Shown: piece after piece, positions 23,691 to 35,970 of the stretch | Layout of the letters: the number at the start of each line of letters is the position of its first letter | Numbering within the stretch: the stretch's first letter is position 1 | Source of the DNA: Prosapia bicincta | Taxonomy: Eukaryota; Arthropoda; Insecta; Hemiptera; Cercopidae | Length of the DNA: 64,000 bases | Assembly (NCBI GenBank): GCA_036971475.1 | Contig: JBAIZL010000004.1 | Location: forward strand, 70,727,893 to 70,791,892 | Reading direction: 5' to 3' | Position numbers and translations under genes: made by a program | Notes under the pieces: model-generated | Seen by the model: only the letters and a program-made list of their open reading frames with translations | Told to the model about the DNA's origin: nothing | The model's database searches: none

Positions 23691-24739
23691 TGTAAGTATG
23701 TATTTGTTTGAGAAGATCACCGCAGAATATTGTCGTCAACGAGGGATAAGAAGGGATTTTTAATATAGTTTCTATTAAAACTACATAAAAGGAATAAAAA
23801 CCTAATTAAAAGGAATACAACTCTTTGTTAGATAATATATGGGGAATTAGGGGAACAATTTTGCGAGGTTGTTTATTTGAAAATTGCCAGCTCTGATTAG
23901 GGATCGTATCTCTTTCCTTACATTATGGCGTGGTGTTGGCAGGGTGGCTTACCTCAAATGGATCTTATCTTTCTCTCTCTCTCTCTCTACCTCCCCCTCC
24001 CCACCTCTCTACTGGGGTGAGTAATAAATAGGATTAGAATACAGAGATGAAATTCTCTAAATATAGAGAAAGGAATTCGTCACTGTAAGCAAAGTTTAAA
24101 TCTACCCCTAACGAACCCATAGTTTGAGGGGGGGGAGAATAATGTACTAACTGAAGTGGAATATGCTCTCCTCCTTGTTTAGAGATATAGCGTTTAATCG
24201 CTACCACGATTTAACATGGTGATTGTTCCTTCGCATATACCTGTGTTCTGAAAAAACATTTTTTTATGAAATTGCTTTCCTTCTGTCTTAGAAGCATTTC
24301 GTCCCGCGAAACGGTTAGACCCTCCGCTACTACTATTTTCGTGTCTCGACTCATGGTTGAAAAACATTGATCTTTGTTTACTGTGAAAACAGACTTGAAT
24401 TGTTTACTCTCACAATTGGTAATGCACTTATTCATGGAAGACGCGCAGTTACTATTTTAGCGGTTTGTAACTTCCTACGTAAGTTAAACAAACGAAAACA
24501 TCAGAAACATGAAAACACAACGGACTGTATTTTGTAAACTTATTGATCCCATAGAAGAATTACATTATAGTTAAGCTGCCGTGACATACATATATTGGAG
24601 TATATGCCCTCGATATATTGCTAACGTTAATGGGTAAATAAGCAGGCAACAAATAATGTTTGAAGATTTTGTGATTCATTTAATGAGTCATTTAATAATT
24701 GTAGGTTATTCAGTAAAAGTAATGTAATTTATATTAAAA
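23691..24739. other. No gene; short (CT)n tract
   Basis: Contains a (CT)n run at about 23,969-23,988 and a 74-codon minus-strand open frame (24,211-24,435) with no recognisable domain. Confidence 0.5.
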
Positions 24740-27700
24740 AGACTGACATTTCTGAAGCTCTAAAATATTTAGTTTATGAACGGAATTATAACTTTTCAGA
24801 GTCCAGACATTATCATTAAACTAATATTTAGTGTATGAACGGAAGGATAATTTCTGAAACTCCAGACATTAACTTTAAAAAAATATTTAGTGTATGAACG
24901 GAAGGATAATTTCTGAAACTCCAGACATTAACTTTAAAAAAATATTTAGTGTATGAACGGAAGGATAATTTCTGAAACTCCAGACATTAACATTAAAAAA
25001 ATATTTAGTGTATGAACGGAAGGATAATTTCTGAAACTCCAGACATTAACATTAAAAAAATATTTAGTGTATGAACGGAAGGATAATTTCTGAAACTCCA
25101 GACATTAACATTAAAAAAATATTTAGTGTATGAACGGAAGGATAATTTCTGAAACTCCAGACATTAACTTTAAAAAAATATTTAGTGTATGAACGGAAGG
25201 ATAATTTCTGAAACTCCAGACATTAACATTAAAAAAATATTTAGTGTATAAACGAAAGGATAACTTATGAGACTCCAGACATTAACATTAAACAAATAAT
25301 TAGATTATGGACGGAAGGGTAACTTTTGAGATTCAAGACATTACAAAAAAAAAAAAATATATATATATTCAGTTTTTGAACGGAAGGATAACTTTTGAGA
25401 GTTAAGACATTACAAAAAAAAAAAATATTCAGTTTATTAACGGAAGGATAACTTTTGAGAGTGCAGACATTACAATTAAAAAAATATTTAGTTTATGAAC
25501 GAAAGGATAACTTTTGAGACTCCAGACATTACCTTTAAAGAAATATTTAGTGTATGAACGGAAGGATAATTTCTGAAACTCCAGACATTAACATTAAAAA
25601 AATATTTAGTGTATGAACGGAAGGATAACTTTTGAGACTCCAGACATTAACAATAAAAAAATATTTAGTGTATGAACAAAAGGATAATTTTGAGACTCAG
25701 ACATTATCTTAAAAAAAATATTTAGTGTATGAACGGAAGGATAACTTTTGAGATTCAAGACATTACCATTAAAAAAATATTTAGTTTATGAATGGAAGGA
25801 TAACTTTTAAGAGTCCAGACATTGCCTTTAAAGAAATATTTAGTGTATGAACGGAAAGGTAACTTTTGAGATTGCAAACATTACCATTAAACAAATATTT
25901 AATGTTTGAACGGAAGGATAGCTTATGAGAGTCCAGACATTAACATTAAACAAGTATTTAGTTTATCAACGGAAGGGTAACTTTTGAGTCTCCAGACATT
26001 ACCATTAAAAAAATATTTAGTTTATCAATGGAAGTATAACTTTTAAGAGTCCGGACATTACCTTAAAAAAAAATATTTAGTGTATGAACGGAAGGATAAC
26101 TTTTGAGACGCCAGACATTTCCTTTAAAGAAATATTTAGTGTATGAACGGAAAGGTAACTTTTGAGATTCCAGACATTGCCAATGAAAAAATATTTAGTT
26201 TATTAACGGAAGGATAATTTCTGAAACTCCAGACATTAACATTAAAAAAATATTTAGTGTATGAACGGAAGGATAACTTTTGAGACTCCAGACATTATCA
26301 TTAAAAACATAATTAGTGTATGAACGGAAGGATAACTTTTGAGAGTTAAGACATTAACAAAACAAAAAATATTCAGTTTATGAACGGAAACGTAACTTTT
26401 GATAGTCCGGACACAAACATTAAAAAAATATTTAGTGTATAAACGGAAGGGTAACTTTTGAGAGTCCAGACATTAACATTAAAAAAATATTCAGTTTATG
26501 AACGGAAGGATAACGTTTAAGAGTCCAGACCCAAACATTAATAAAATATTTAGTTTATGAACGGAAGGGTAACTTTTGAGAGTCCAAACATTAACATTAT
26601 AAAATATTCAGTTAATGAACGGGTATCTTTTGAGAGTCCAGCCACTAACATTAAAAAATATTTAGTTTATGAACGGAAGGATATCTTTTGAGAATCCAGA
26701 CATTAACATTAAACAAATATTCAGTTTATTAAAGGAAGGGTAACTTTTAAGGCTCCAAACATTACCTTAAACAAAAATTTAGTGTATAAACGGAAGGGTA
26801 ACTTTTGAGAGTCCAGACATTAACATTAAAAAAATATTCAGTTTATGAACGGAAGTATATTGTTTGAGAGTCCAGACCCAAACATTAACAAAATATTTAG
26901 TTTATGAACGGAAGGGTAACTTTTGAGAGTCCAGACACTAACATTAAAAAAATATTTAGTTTATTAACAGAAGGATAACTTTTGAGAGTCCAGACATTAC
27001 ATTTAAAAAAATATTTAGTTTATGAACGGAAGGATAACTTTTGAGAGTCCAGACACTAACATTAAAAAATATTCAGTTTATTAACGGAAGGGTAACTTTT
27101 GAGAGTCCAGACATTAACATTAAAAAAATATTTAGTTTATGAACGGAAGGGTAACTTTGGAAACACCAGACACTAACATAAAACAAATATTCAGTTTATG
27201 AATGGAAGGGTAACATTTATACACGAGACATTACCTTTACAAAAATATTTAGTGTATGAACGGAAGGGTAACTTTGGAAACACCAGACACTAACATAAAA
27301 CAAATATTCAGTTTATGAATGGAAGGGTAACATTTATACACGAGACATTACCTTTACAAAAATATTTAGTGTATGAACGGAAGGGTAACTTTGGAAACAC
27401 CAGACACTAACATAAAACAAATATTCAGTTTAAGAACGGAAGGATAACTTTTGAGACTCCAGACATTACCTTTAAAAATATATTCAGTTTAAGAACGGAA
27501 GAGTAACTTTTGAGAGTCCAGACATTAACATTAAAAAAATATTCAGTTTATGAACGGAAGCATAGCTTTTGAGAGTCCAGACACTAACAAAAAACAAATA
27601 TTCAGTTCATGAACGTAAGGGTAACTTTTGTGAGTCCAGACATTAACATTAAACAAATATTCAGTTTATGAACGGAAGGATAACTTTTGAGACTCCAGAC

Positions 27701-28238
27701 ATTACCTTTACAAAAATATTTAGTGTATGAACGAAAGCTTAACTTTTGAAACTCCAGACATTAACTTTAAACAAATATTTAGTTTATGAACGGAAGGATA
27801 ACTTTTGAGAGTCCAGACACTAACATTAAAAAAATATTTAGTGTATGAACGAAAGCTTAACTTTTGAAACTCCAGACATTAACTTTAAACAAATATTTAG
27901 TTTATGAACGGAAGGATAACTTTTGAGACTCCAGACATTACCTTTACAAAAATATTTAGTGTATGAACGAAAGCTTAACTTTTGAAACTCCAGACATTAA
28001 CTTTAAACAAATATTTAGTTTATGAACGGAAGGATAACTTTTGAGAGTCCAGACACTAACATTAAAAAAATATTTAGTGTATGAACGAAAGCTTAACTTT
28101 TGAAACTCCAGACATTAACTTTAAACAAATATTTAGTTTATGAACGGAAGGATAACTTTTGAGAGTCCAGACACTAACATTAAAAAATATTCAGTTTATT
28201 TACGGAAGGATAACTTTTGAGAGCCCAGACACTAACAT
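24740..28238. repeat. 59-bp tandem satellite, about 59 copies, diverged core
   Basis: The unit is 59 bp and reads ATTTAGTGTATGAACGGAAG, then GATAACTTTTGAGACTCCAG, then ACATTAACATTAAAAAAAT. Copies at the left end (about 24,830-25,250) and right end (about 27,700-28,200) are nearly identical within each block. Copies in between (25,250-27,150) differ by many substitutions and small indels. A 118-bp dimer repeats at about 27,150-27,430. The mix suggests an old array with local re-amplification at its ends. Confidence 0.96.
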
Positions 28239-28775
28239 TTAATGCTGTCTTTGCTGCAACTCGGAATACATTCGACGATTATCTGAGACGATGCAGGCAT
28301 ACCAGTAGTCTCTCTGGGAGAGCTTTTCGTTATAGGGGACAGATCCCGGTGAAACGACTTGTACCATTTCCTACGGAGGTAGCTTTTCCCACGGGAGAGA
28401 CGGCGCAGCTAACAGGTCCTTGGCTTTGACTGTCAAGATGGCGAAACTAGACAAAAAACATTCGGAACAATACTTATTTTGCCTGCAAAGCTCAAACAAT
28501 TATCTCAAGCCAGTGATTTAACGATAGTTGCGAATGTAGTTTGAAGTGAAATAACTTTGAAGCAAAAAAACAACATTGCCACAGTAAAAGCACTAAAAAA
28601 GGTAAAAACAGAGCAAATAAAACAAGACCTTTAAAGACTATAGTGCGTCTACAGTGAGCAACGCTACCCATTCTGTTGGTTAACTCTCCCGGGTTTAACA
28701 TAATTAATTTTTTTCAAATAATAATTTATAAAATTCAGTAATGATTGAATTTTCGTTTTATATGGGAGAAATATT
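28239..28775. other. No gene recognised
   Basis: Two open frames of about 70 codons (28,217-28,429 plus; 28,492-28,701 minus) lack recognisable features; the first starts inside the satellite. Confidence 0.5.
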
Positions 28776-29052
28776 TTTCGCAAAAGGGCCAAGGTAATAT
28801 AGTTATTTCGTCCCATTCGGTTTAAAATAAGCTATAATACATGATTTCATAAAATAGTTGATTTAATGTTATAGGTTATGTGGTAGGACAACTGTTTTAT
28901 AACATTAGTTATTTTTCTTTATTTGTGTTAACTGTAATTATTTAATAAAAGGTAGCTAAAATAAAAAATGTTGTTCGCGTAAGAATTGTATTTAGAAAAG
29001 GTTTTTTATATTACTTGTTTATACCTAGATTTAATCCATTTAAAATTACAAA
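28776..29052 (+). repeat. Dispersed AT-rich repeat family, long copy
   Basis: Second long member of the family at 13,612-13,876, with AGTTATTTCGTCCCATT, TTATGTGGTAGGACA and GTAATTATTTAATAA blocks in the same order. Divergence by eye is considerable, so the family is not recent. Confidence 0.7.
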
Positions 29053-31267
29053 ATGGGGCTATAAATCGCGACCTACCCATCCCAATCCTTGGACATCCTA
29101 TAAGCACGCGTCCGTGAACGCAATATTTTCGTTTGTTGTTAGTTTTACGATACGATAAAAATTATGAATAAGTAAAAAAATAACGAGACCCTGTGGGTCA
29201 ACGGAAATCCAAGAGCTTACGCCTCATTATCTGTTAATATTAAATATAGACATTAGCTAAGATAAAACTGCAATGACTATTAAGCCTGAGACGTGATCCT
29301 TGCTTTACTTGTTACGTTTACAAGGAGGATACTTCAGTAAGATGATTTTAAACTAAGCAAGTGCTGTGTGTATTCGCTCACGGTTATTTCTGTTTGCAGG
29401 TGAGGTCTGCTACTATTGTTGTACTGTACTGAAATTTGCCAAGTTCAAGGTGAAAACAGCCGTAAGTTTTGTGTTTCTTTGTTGTATTATAGGTTATTAT
29501 AAGTATAATAGACGTTTTATTCATATTTTGTCTAAAGTAAAAGAATGCTGTAGATTTGTCCAAGTCAAGATTATCTTTTATGCAACTATTTAATGATGTT
29601 TCGACAACGGTTGTCCTTTTCAAGTTATACATTAATTTTAACCTAATGAAAGAACTTTAACAATATCATAATTGATATGGGCAGATGACAAAACTGACAT
29701 AGTTGATGGTCCTTAGTTTGGGTTGACTTGGAAAAAAGGCCAACCATTTAGTTTTAAAACGTTAATTAGTTGAATAAAGGATAAGCGTGACTCAGAAAAA
29801 TCAACCGCATTCTTTTCTTAAATAATTAATTTTCTTTTATTGTCTTTAAACAAATCTACGGTTAAGAGTGCTTTTACGTAATGAGTGCGTAATGTAGAAA
29901 ACGTCTGTAAGGGTTTTCTTATCCAAGCATTACAAATATTTTATATAATCAGTTTTTTATAAAGGTTTTTAATATTTTGAACTTTTTTCAAAGTTTATTG
30001 GGACAAACAATAGGAAAAAACTTTTTACAATATTCGTTGCACTTATACACGTAAACATACACTAATATGTAACTACACGGCTATGTAGTACCAGTTATAT
30101 TTGATATGAATGACGTTTCGGATTGCGTGTCCCATTATCGGACCGTGACCAATATCTTTTTATTTAAAGAAAGGGTGACGAATCTATGTTAGGCTGTTTA
30201 GAGAGTAGCATTTGCTTTAGGTTTTGTTATTAGGTCAGGCTTGAAGGGTTTTGGGTATTGAAGTCAAACAGTGTATGTAGGTGTAATTTGAAATTATTTT
30301 ATATTTCGTTTCTTTTCAGATGTATGGAATGTGTTACTTCTATTTCACTTGTGCAGAATTTGTATGTTTGAGCTTAGTTACGATCCAAGCTGATAACGGA
30401 CATATCTCCAAAACCGACCGTCCTGCATGACAGGGCCTTAAGGTTTAGGAATGGTGGTTCTGAATTTATTTCTTAACTCAACTCAAGCATATTTCAATTA
30501 CTATCATAATCTAGCAAGCTACTTAATATCTATTTTAGCAACAAAATAAACTGAAACGTTGATGGATTCGCGAATCGTATATTTTAACGTACAAGTGTAA
30601 ACTATTACCTCTAGTAGAGGTGGAAGCAAATAATATTGACTCACCATTGTCTGTAAAAAAATAATATGAAATTACTGGACTCATGTTGATTTGAATCTAG
30701 AATCGGATAATTATAACGAGTGAAAGGAGGTAGATATCTAGAGGTTATATTTTATGAAAAATTATTTTTAATTTTATCAAGTTATAATTAAAGGGCAATG
30801 GTGTAAACGAACTAAAGTTCGAATTAATAAGGTAGAACAGCAGTTAAAGCATTAAACATTTTTCTCAGAAATAAAACCACAAGAAGAGACACTAAAACGC
30901 GCACGCGCGCGCAGTTTAACGAGTTGCTATTGAGGCTTGGATTTAACAAAATTCTTTGGAAGTACATTAATGACCATAGAAATAAATTTCATCAGGGGAA
31001 ATTACAGGCTGTCGAAACTAAAAGAATTACTATCTAAGTGGTAAGACCTGGAATGTATAAGAAAATACGAGTACATATAGAATAATAGATGTAAAATCCA
31101 TATTCGACTTGATTTCCACGTCTGTGAGAAGGGAATAACAAAAAATAGACAGCTCCGAATAATTTTGGAACGGATGCCTACGGAATGAAGTAAAAAAGGA
31201 CGACCGTCGAAGCCAGATGTAGTGAGGGTAGGAAGAAACCCAGAAGAGGTCTTGTCTTTTGATAAAC

Positions 31268-31268
<1 letters not shown>
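29053..31268. other. No gene; contains a Penelope-like tail motif
   Basis: Overlapping open frames at 29,366-29,593 (plus) and 29,384-29,632 (minus) have no recognisable domains. A short GC-rich alternating run (GCGCACGCGCGCGC) lies near 30,898-30,911. Confidence 0.5.
30111..30145 (-). other. Penelope-like element tail motif (hammerhead-like core remnant)
   Basis: On the minus strand: CCGATAATGGGACACGCAAT, then CCGAAACGTC. This matches the tail signature of Penelope-like elements (C-x-GATAA-T, stem II GGGA...TCC, GAAAC). No coding remnant is recognisable next to it. Confidence 0.4.

Positions 31269-31323
<55 letters not shown>
31269..31323. repeat. (GA)n microsatellite
   Basis: About 27 uninterrupted AG dinucleotides. 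It produces a serine/leucine run in a 124-codon minus-strand open frame that I do not regard as a gene. Confidence 0.97.
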
Positions 31324-31326
<3 letters not shown>

Positions 31327-32803
31327 TGGGATGGCGCAATATTTGTCAAAATATTATTATTTTTTAAGACTAACATAACATTTGTATAATTGGATGCTCT
31401 AAACTTCAGTACTTGCCGATGGGAGACAATAGTAAATAAAATGTCATCACTGTTATCGTGTTTTGGCCAGTGCTATGAATCGCAGTTGTGGTCTTCAACA
31501 AATGCGTTTGTTTCGAGTAAAGAGAAGTTATGAAATAGTATGTAAGAGTAACATCTTAACGTTCAAGGCCCAACCAAGTGCAGCTGCTTTTTATAGTTAC
31601 CCCAAACTGTTATTTAACTCGACCTGTACGTGTGGGTCAAGTCCTCTTACCAATGTCAAGTTGAGCAGGAATTTTGAAGTCGCCTATTCTCTACAGGCCA
31701 TCAAACTGTAAATTTGACAGGTTTCATTTTCCCTAATTGTTTATCAAATTTCGCTTATCTTGTCTCCGACACTATTTGCATAATTAATCACCGAGCTACG
31801 AGTGCCTCAAAGTCCAGTATCTTGCGCCTAAACATATAAAAGTATTTTTTTTTCAGTATTTAATCTGCTAAGTTCCTTAATTTCCCGTTGCCTCTATCAT
31901 TACTGAGCAAAACGGCCTGGAGTTGGTGATTTGGAGTAATGCAAGGGACACCATGCCTATCAGTGGATACAAACCTAGAGAGTTTGTGTGAATGTTTCAA
32001 AAACTCCAACATTATTCTTGCTCCTCATTTGTCCTGTATGGGTTTTCATTGTCATAGCCTATGTTGAGTTTTCGGTTTTTCGTTACTATTGACGTAATCT
32101 TGAGCTAGGACTAATATTTCACTTAATCTTTGTGACAAAGATACTGTAAATGTATTTATCTTGTTTAAATTAAAACAAAACCCAAGATTCTTAATTTCTT
32201 GTCGACTGGTTGTTGCTCCAGCAAAGCAGTCTGTCCTTGCCTTTAAGAAAACTGGGAGATAAGAGTAGTGTTGTACATAGATGCGGTAACATTAACTCGG
32301 TATGTCAGTGCATTGTGAACACCGTATTGTAACAGAGTGTAGTTGCGATAATACAATGTACGGTCAAATAGCAGCGTGCTGCCTTGCTATTGTTTAGGTC
32401 CAACATTACTTGCACAATTATATGCCTTGCGATGCCGACAAGTTTGTAGGGAACTTAAGTCGCGCTGCAGCTATAACAAACACCGAACCCTGAAATGTCA
32501 AACTTCGGTTTTTTACACCTATTTGTTTTCGTTTCAAACGAGTTTTCACGTAGTTAAATATGTATGTTGGAATATTTACCTATATTGTTGACATAACATC
32601 TATCTGATATATATTTTTCAGCTAGAATTCTTCTTCTTAATGCCAGCATGACGTTAGCGATTGGATCTATAAGGCATCTTGTTTAGAGAAAACCAATATT
32701 TACAGCAATTCTGTAGTTAACAAACTGATTCACATTTTCACCATGTACTCGGCCGGAGTACAGTAATGGTTACAGTCAGTAAACAGTTCTTTTGGTTGAG
32801 AGA
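31324..32803. other. No gene recognised
   Basis: Open frames of 71-82 codons (31,463-31,711; 32,376-32,591) show no domain. No RNA gene was seen. Confidence 0.5.
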
Positions 32804-33710
32804 ATGAGCTTTATGGGACTTTAGCAAGGGTTTTTGACATTATACTACGTTTGACTAAATTCTGTATTGGTGATAAATTTTGTAACTTATTTCCACCAAC
32901 AATAAGCTTTATGGGACTTTAGCAAGGGTTTTTGACATTATACTACGTTTGACTAAATTTTGTATTGATGATAATTTTGTAACCATATTTCCACCAACAA
33001 CAAGCTTTATGGGACTTTAGCAAGGGTTTTTGACATTATACTACGTTTGACTAAATTCTGTATTGATGATAAATTTTGTAACCATATTTCCACCAACAAT
33101 AAGCTTTATGGGACTTTAGCAAGGGCTTTTGACATTATACTACGTTTCACTAAATTTTGTATTGATGATAATTTTGTAACCATATTTCCACCAACAATAA
33201 GCTTTATGGGACTTTAGCAAAGGTTTTTGACATTATACTACGTTTGACTAAATTCTGTATTGATGATAAATTTTGTAACCATATTTCCACCAACAATAAG
33301 CTTTATGGGACTTTAGCAAGGGCTTTTGACATTATACTACGTTTCACTAAATTCTGTATTGATGATAAATTTGGTAACCATATTTCCACCAACAATAAGC
33401 TTTATGGGACTTTAGCAAGTGTTTTTGACATTATACTACGTTTGACTAAATTCTGTATTGATGATAAATTTTGTAACCATATTTCCACCAACAATAAGCT
33501 TTATGGGACTTTAGCAAGGGTTTTTGACATTATACTACGTTTGACTAAATTCTGTATTGATGATAAATTTTGTAACCATATTTCCACCAACAATAAGCTT
33601 TATGGGACTTTAGCAAGAGTTTTTGACATTATACTACGTTTGACTAAATTCTGTATTGATGATTAATTTGGTAACCATATTTCCACCAACAATAAACTTT
33701 ATCTGACCTT
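32804..33710. repeat. 99-bp tandem repeat, about 9 copies
   Basis: The unit begins AAGCTTTATGGGACTTTAGC and is 98 or 99 bp; the 98-bp copies have lost one T in a GATAATTTTG block. Because 99 is 33 codons, four consecutive full-length copies stay open (33,244-33,666, 140 codons). The frame breaks wherever a 98-bp copy occurs, so it is not a gene. The last copy (about 33,694) is diverged. Confidence 0.96.
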
Positions 33711-33798
33711 AGCTAGGGTTTTTGCTAATTTGTGGTTTTGACATTTTACACACAACATTAGCAAGAGGTGATTCAGACTATTCAATTTTTTTTGACAA

Positions 33799-34607
33799 TT
33801 GAGAGATAGATGCGAGAAAGATAAGGAGGGGCCGCATAACTAAAGTAGTCATACTATCTATGTAGTTATTAGAGAGACAGATGCAAGAAAGATAAGGAGG
33901 GGCCGCATAACTAAAGTAGTCATACTATCTATGTAGTTATTAGAGAGACAGATGCAAAAAAGATAAGGAGGGGCCGCATAACTAAAGTAGTCATACTATC
34001 TATGTAGTTATTAGAGAGACAGATGCAAGAAAGATAAGGAGGGGCCGCATAACTAAAGTAGTCATACTATCTATGTAGTTATTAGAGAGATAGATGCGAG
34101 AAAGATGAGGGGCCGCATAACTGAAGTAGTCATACTATCTATGTAGTTATTAGAGAGAAAGATGCAAGAAAGATAAGGAGGGGCCGCATAACTAAAGTAG
34201 TCATACTATCTATGTAGTTATTAGAGAGATAGATGCGAGAAAGATAAGGAGGGGCCGCATAACTAAAGTAGTCATACTATCTATGTAGTTATTAGAGAGA
34301 TAGATGCGAGAAAGATAAGGAGGGGCCGCATAACTAAAGCAGTCATACTATCTATGTAGTTATTAGAGAGATAGATGCAAGAAAGATAAGGAGGGGCCGC
34401 ATAACTAAAGCAGTCATACTATCTATGTAGTTATTAGAGAGATAGATGCAAGAAAGATAAGGAGGGGCCGCATAACTAAAGTAGTCATACTATCTATGTA
34501 GTTATTAGAGAGATAGATGCGAGAAAGATAAGGAGGGGCCGCATAACTAAAGCAGTCATACTATCTATGTAGTTATTAGGGAGATAGATGCAAGAAAGAT
34601 AAGGAGG
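33799..34607. repeat. 71-bp tandem repeat (second family), about 11 copies
   Basis: The unit contains AGATAAGGAGGGGCCGCATA and ACTAAAGTAGTCATACTATC. It has the same length as the satellite at 16.6 kb but no sequence similarity to it. One copy (about 34,090-34,130) lacks several bases at AAAGATGAGGGG. Confidence 0.96.
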
Positions 34608-35970
34608 TGAAGATGAAATTAGGATGAACTAAGAAAAAGGCATGATTCATTGGTACTGGGAATGGAGGGGAAAATGCCTGACTACTTGAAGTACTCTTGC
34701 TCTTACCCGTGCTGGAGAGAGGCGTGTACTCGTGTAAAGAATCTCCAGCACTTCAAACTATAAATCGTATAAGTCGTATATATTTATGTTACCTCTGTAT
34801 GTAGTTTCAATGCAGTTTCTAATGGATTCCTTTATTAAGAATATTATTGTTTTAAGGCTATTGGTCCTTATGAGTGTGTGCCTTTTCAGTTTGATGCAGC
34901 TTAAGAAAATAGTTACTTAGTATGAAACCTGATGTACTAATAGATAGACCTTGAAGTATATGCTAGCTACACACCTGGGAATTACTACCTTGTAATATAT
35001 GCCTCCTTGAAGTATATGCTAGCTACACACCTGGGAATTACTACCTTGTAATATATGCCTCCTATCGGCGATACTCTAGGGTAATCATGGCTCGCATGGT
35101 CATATAACGTCTCTGGACTAGAAATAAGTGTACTGCATTGACTGACTATTCTCTACAGCCATTCTATTTTTTACATTATACTAAAATAAACTATGATCTG
35201 ATTACTATTAAATAATTGGTAAATAAATATATATTATGAAGTTAGTACATTTACTAAAATGGTAAAGAAGTATATATAGAAACGTTTTTTTTTAAATAGT
35301 TTTGTAACAGTAATTTTTTTAAATAATGTTCAGTTAAAACAACACATACACTTTGGCCTACTGTAAATCGCGCTCGCATATACACATACTGTATGCTAGT
35401 CACATACTGTATACTAGGTCGTTAAACACTTTTATATCTAGTTCACCGATTTTGTCTACCCGGGCCATGATCTTCCATTTTTCTAGCATCCAATGTCCTC
35501 TGTCCTGTTAATCATTAATTTGTTTAGACAGCGTGGGGTAGGAATTGAATAGCTAAGGTAAATTCTTATTTCATTAATAGTAGGGTAAATCATAATTCCA
35601 CCCCGGCCATTATTCCATCACACCCTACGTAGTGTTTTCTTCGCTATAATTATGCAGCCCGTACAGTACATGGTTGTTATTTAAAATTGCAATTAAGAAC
35701 AATGAACATTCCTAATGATAAGCAGATTAGATTGCACAACGCTAGCGCCGGTGTATTGTTTTTCTTGACAGGTGTTTTAATTATGATTGACATTGTTGTG
35801 AATGGAAACATACTTTTTGCCTGGATACTTGTTTAAAGCCTTCGCTGGAGTACAATGTCGTGTCATTTCACCTTGTTTGCTTAACAAGGCGCTTCAGTTC
35901 CATGCAAAGGAAGTAGTGTAATTGACAATAAAACCCAAAACAATAGAACGAGTCATGTAATCTAAAGGTT
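34608..35970. other. No gene; a 55-bp duplication
   Basis: The segment starting CTTGAAGTATATGCTAGCTA at 34,950 is repeated directly at 35,005 (two copies, ending near 35,063). An 18-bp direct duplication (CACATACTGTAT) lies near 35,381-35,416. Nothing else was recognised. Confidence 0.6.

Noticed and set aside
29366..29632. Overlapping opposite-strand frames of 75 and 82 codons
   Set aside because: Neither shows a domain, and overlapping short frames are expected by chance.
31002..31376. 124-codon minus-strand gene with a Ser/Leu run
   Set aside because: The run is the (GA)n microsatellite and the rest has no recognisable feature.
33244..33666. 140-codon frame with a 33-residue repeat
   Set aside because: It results from four 99-bp units; 98-bp neighbours break the frame.
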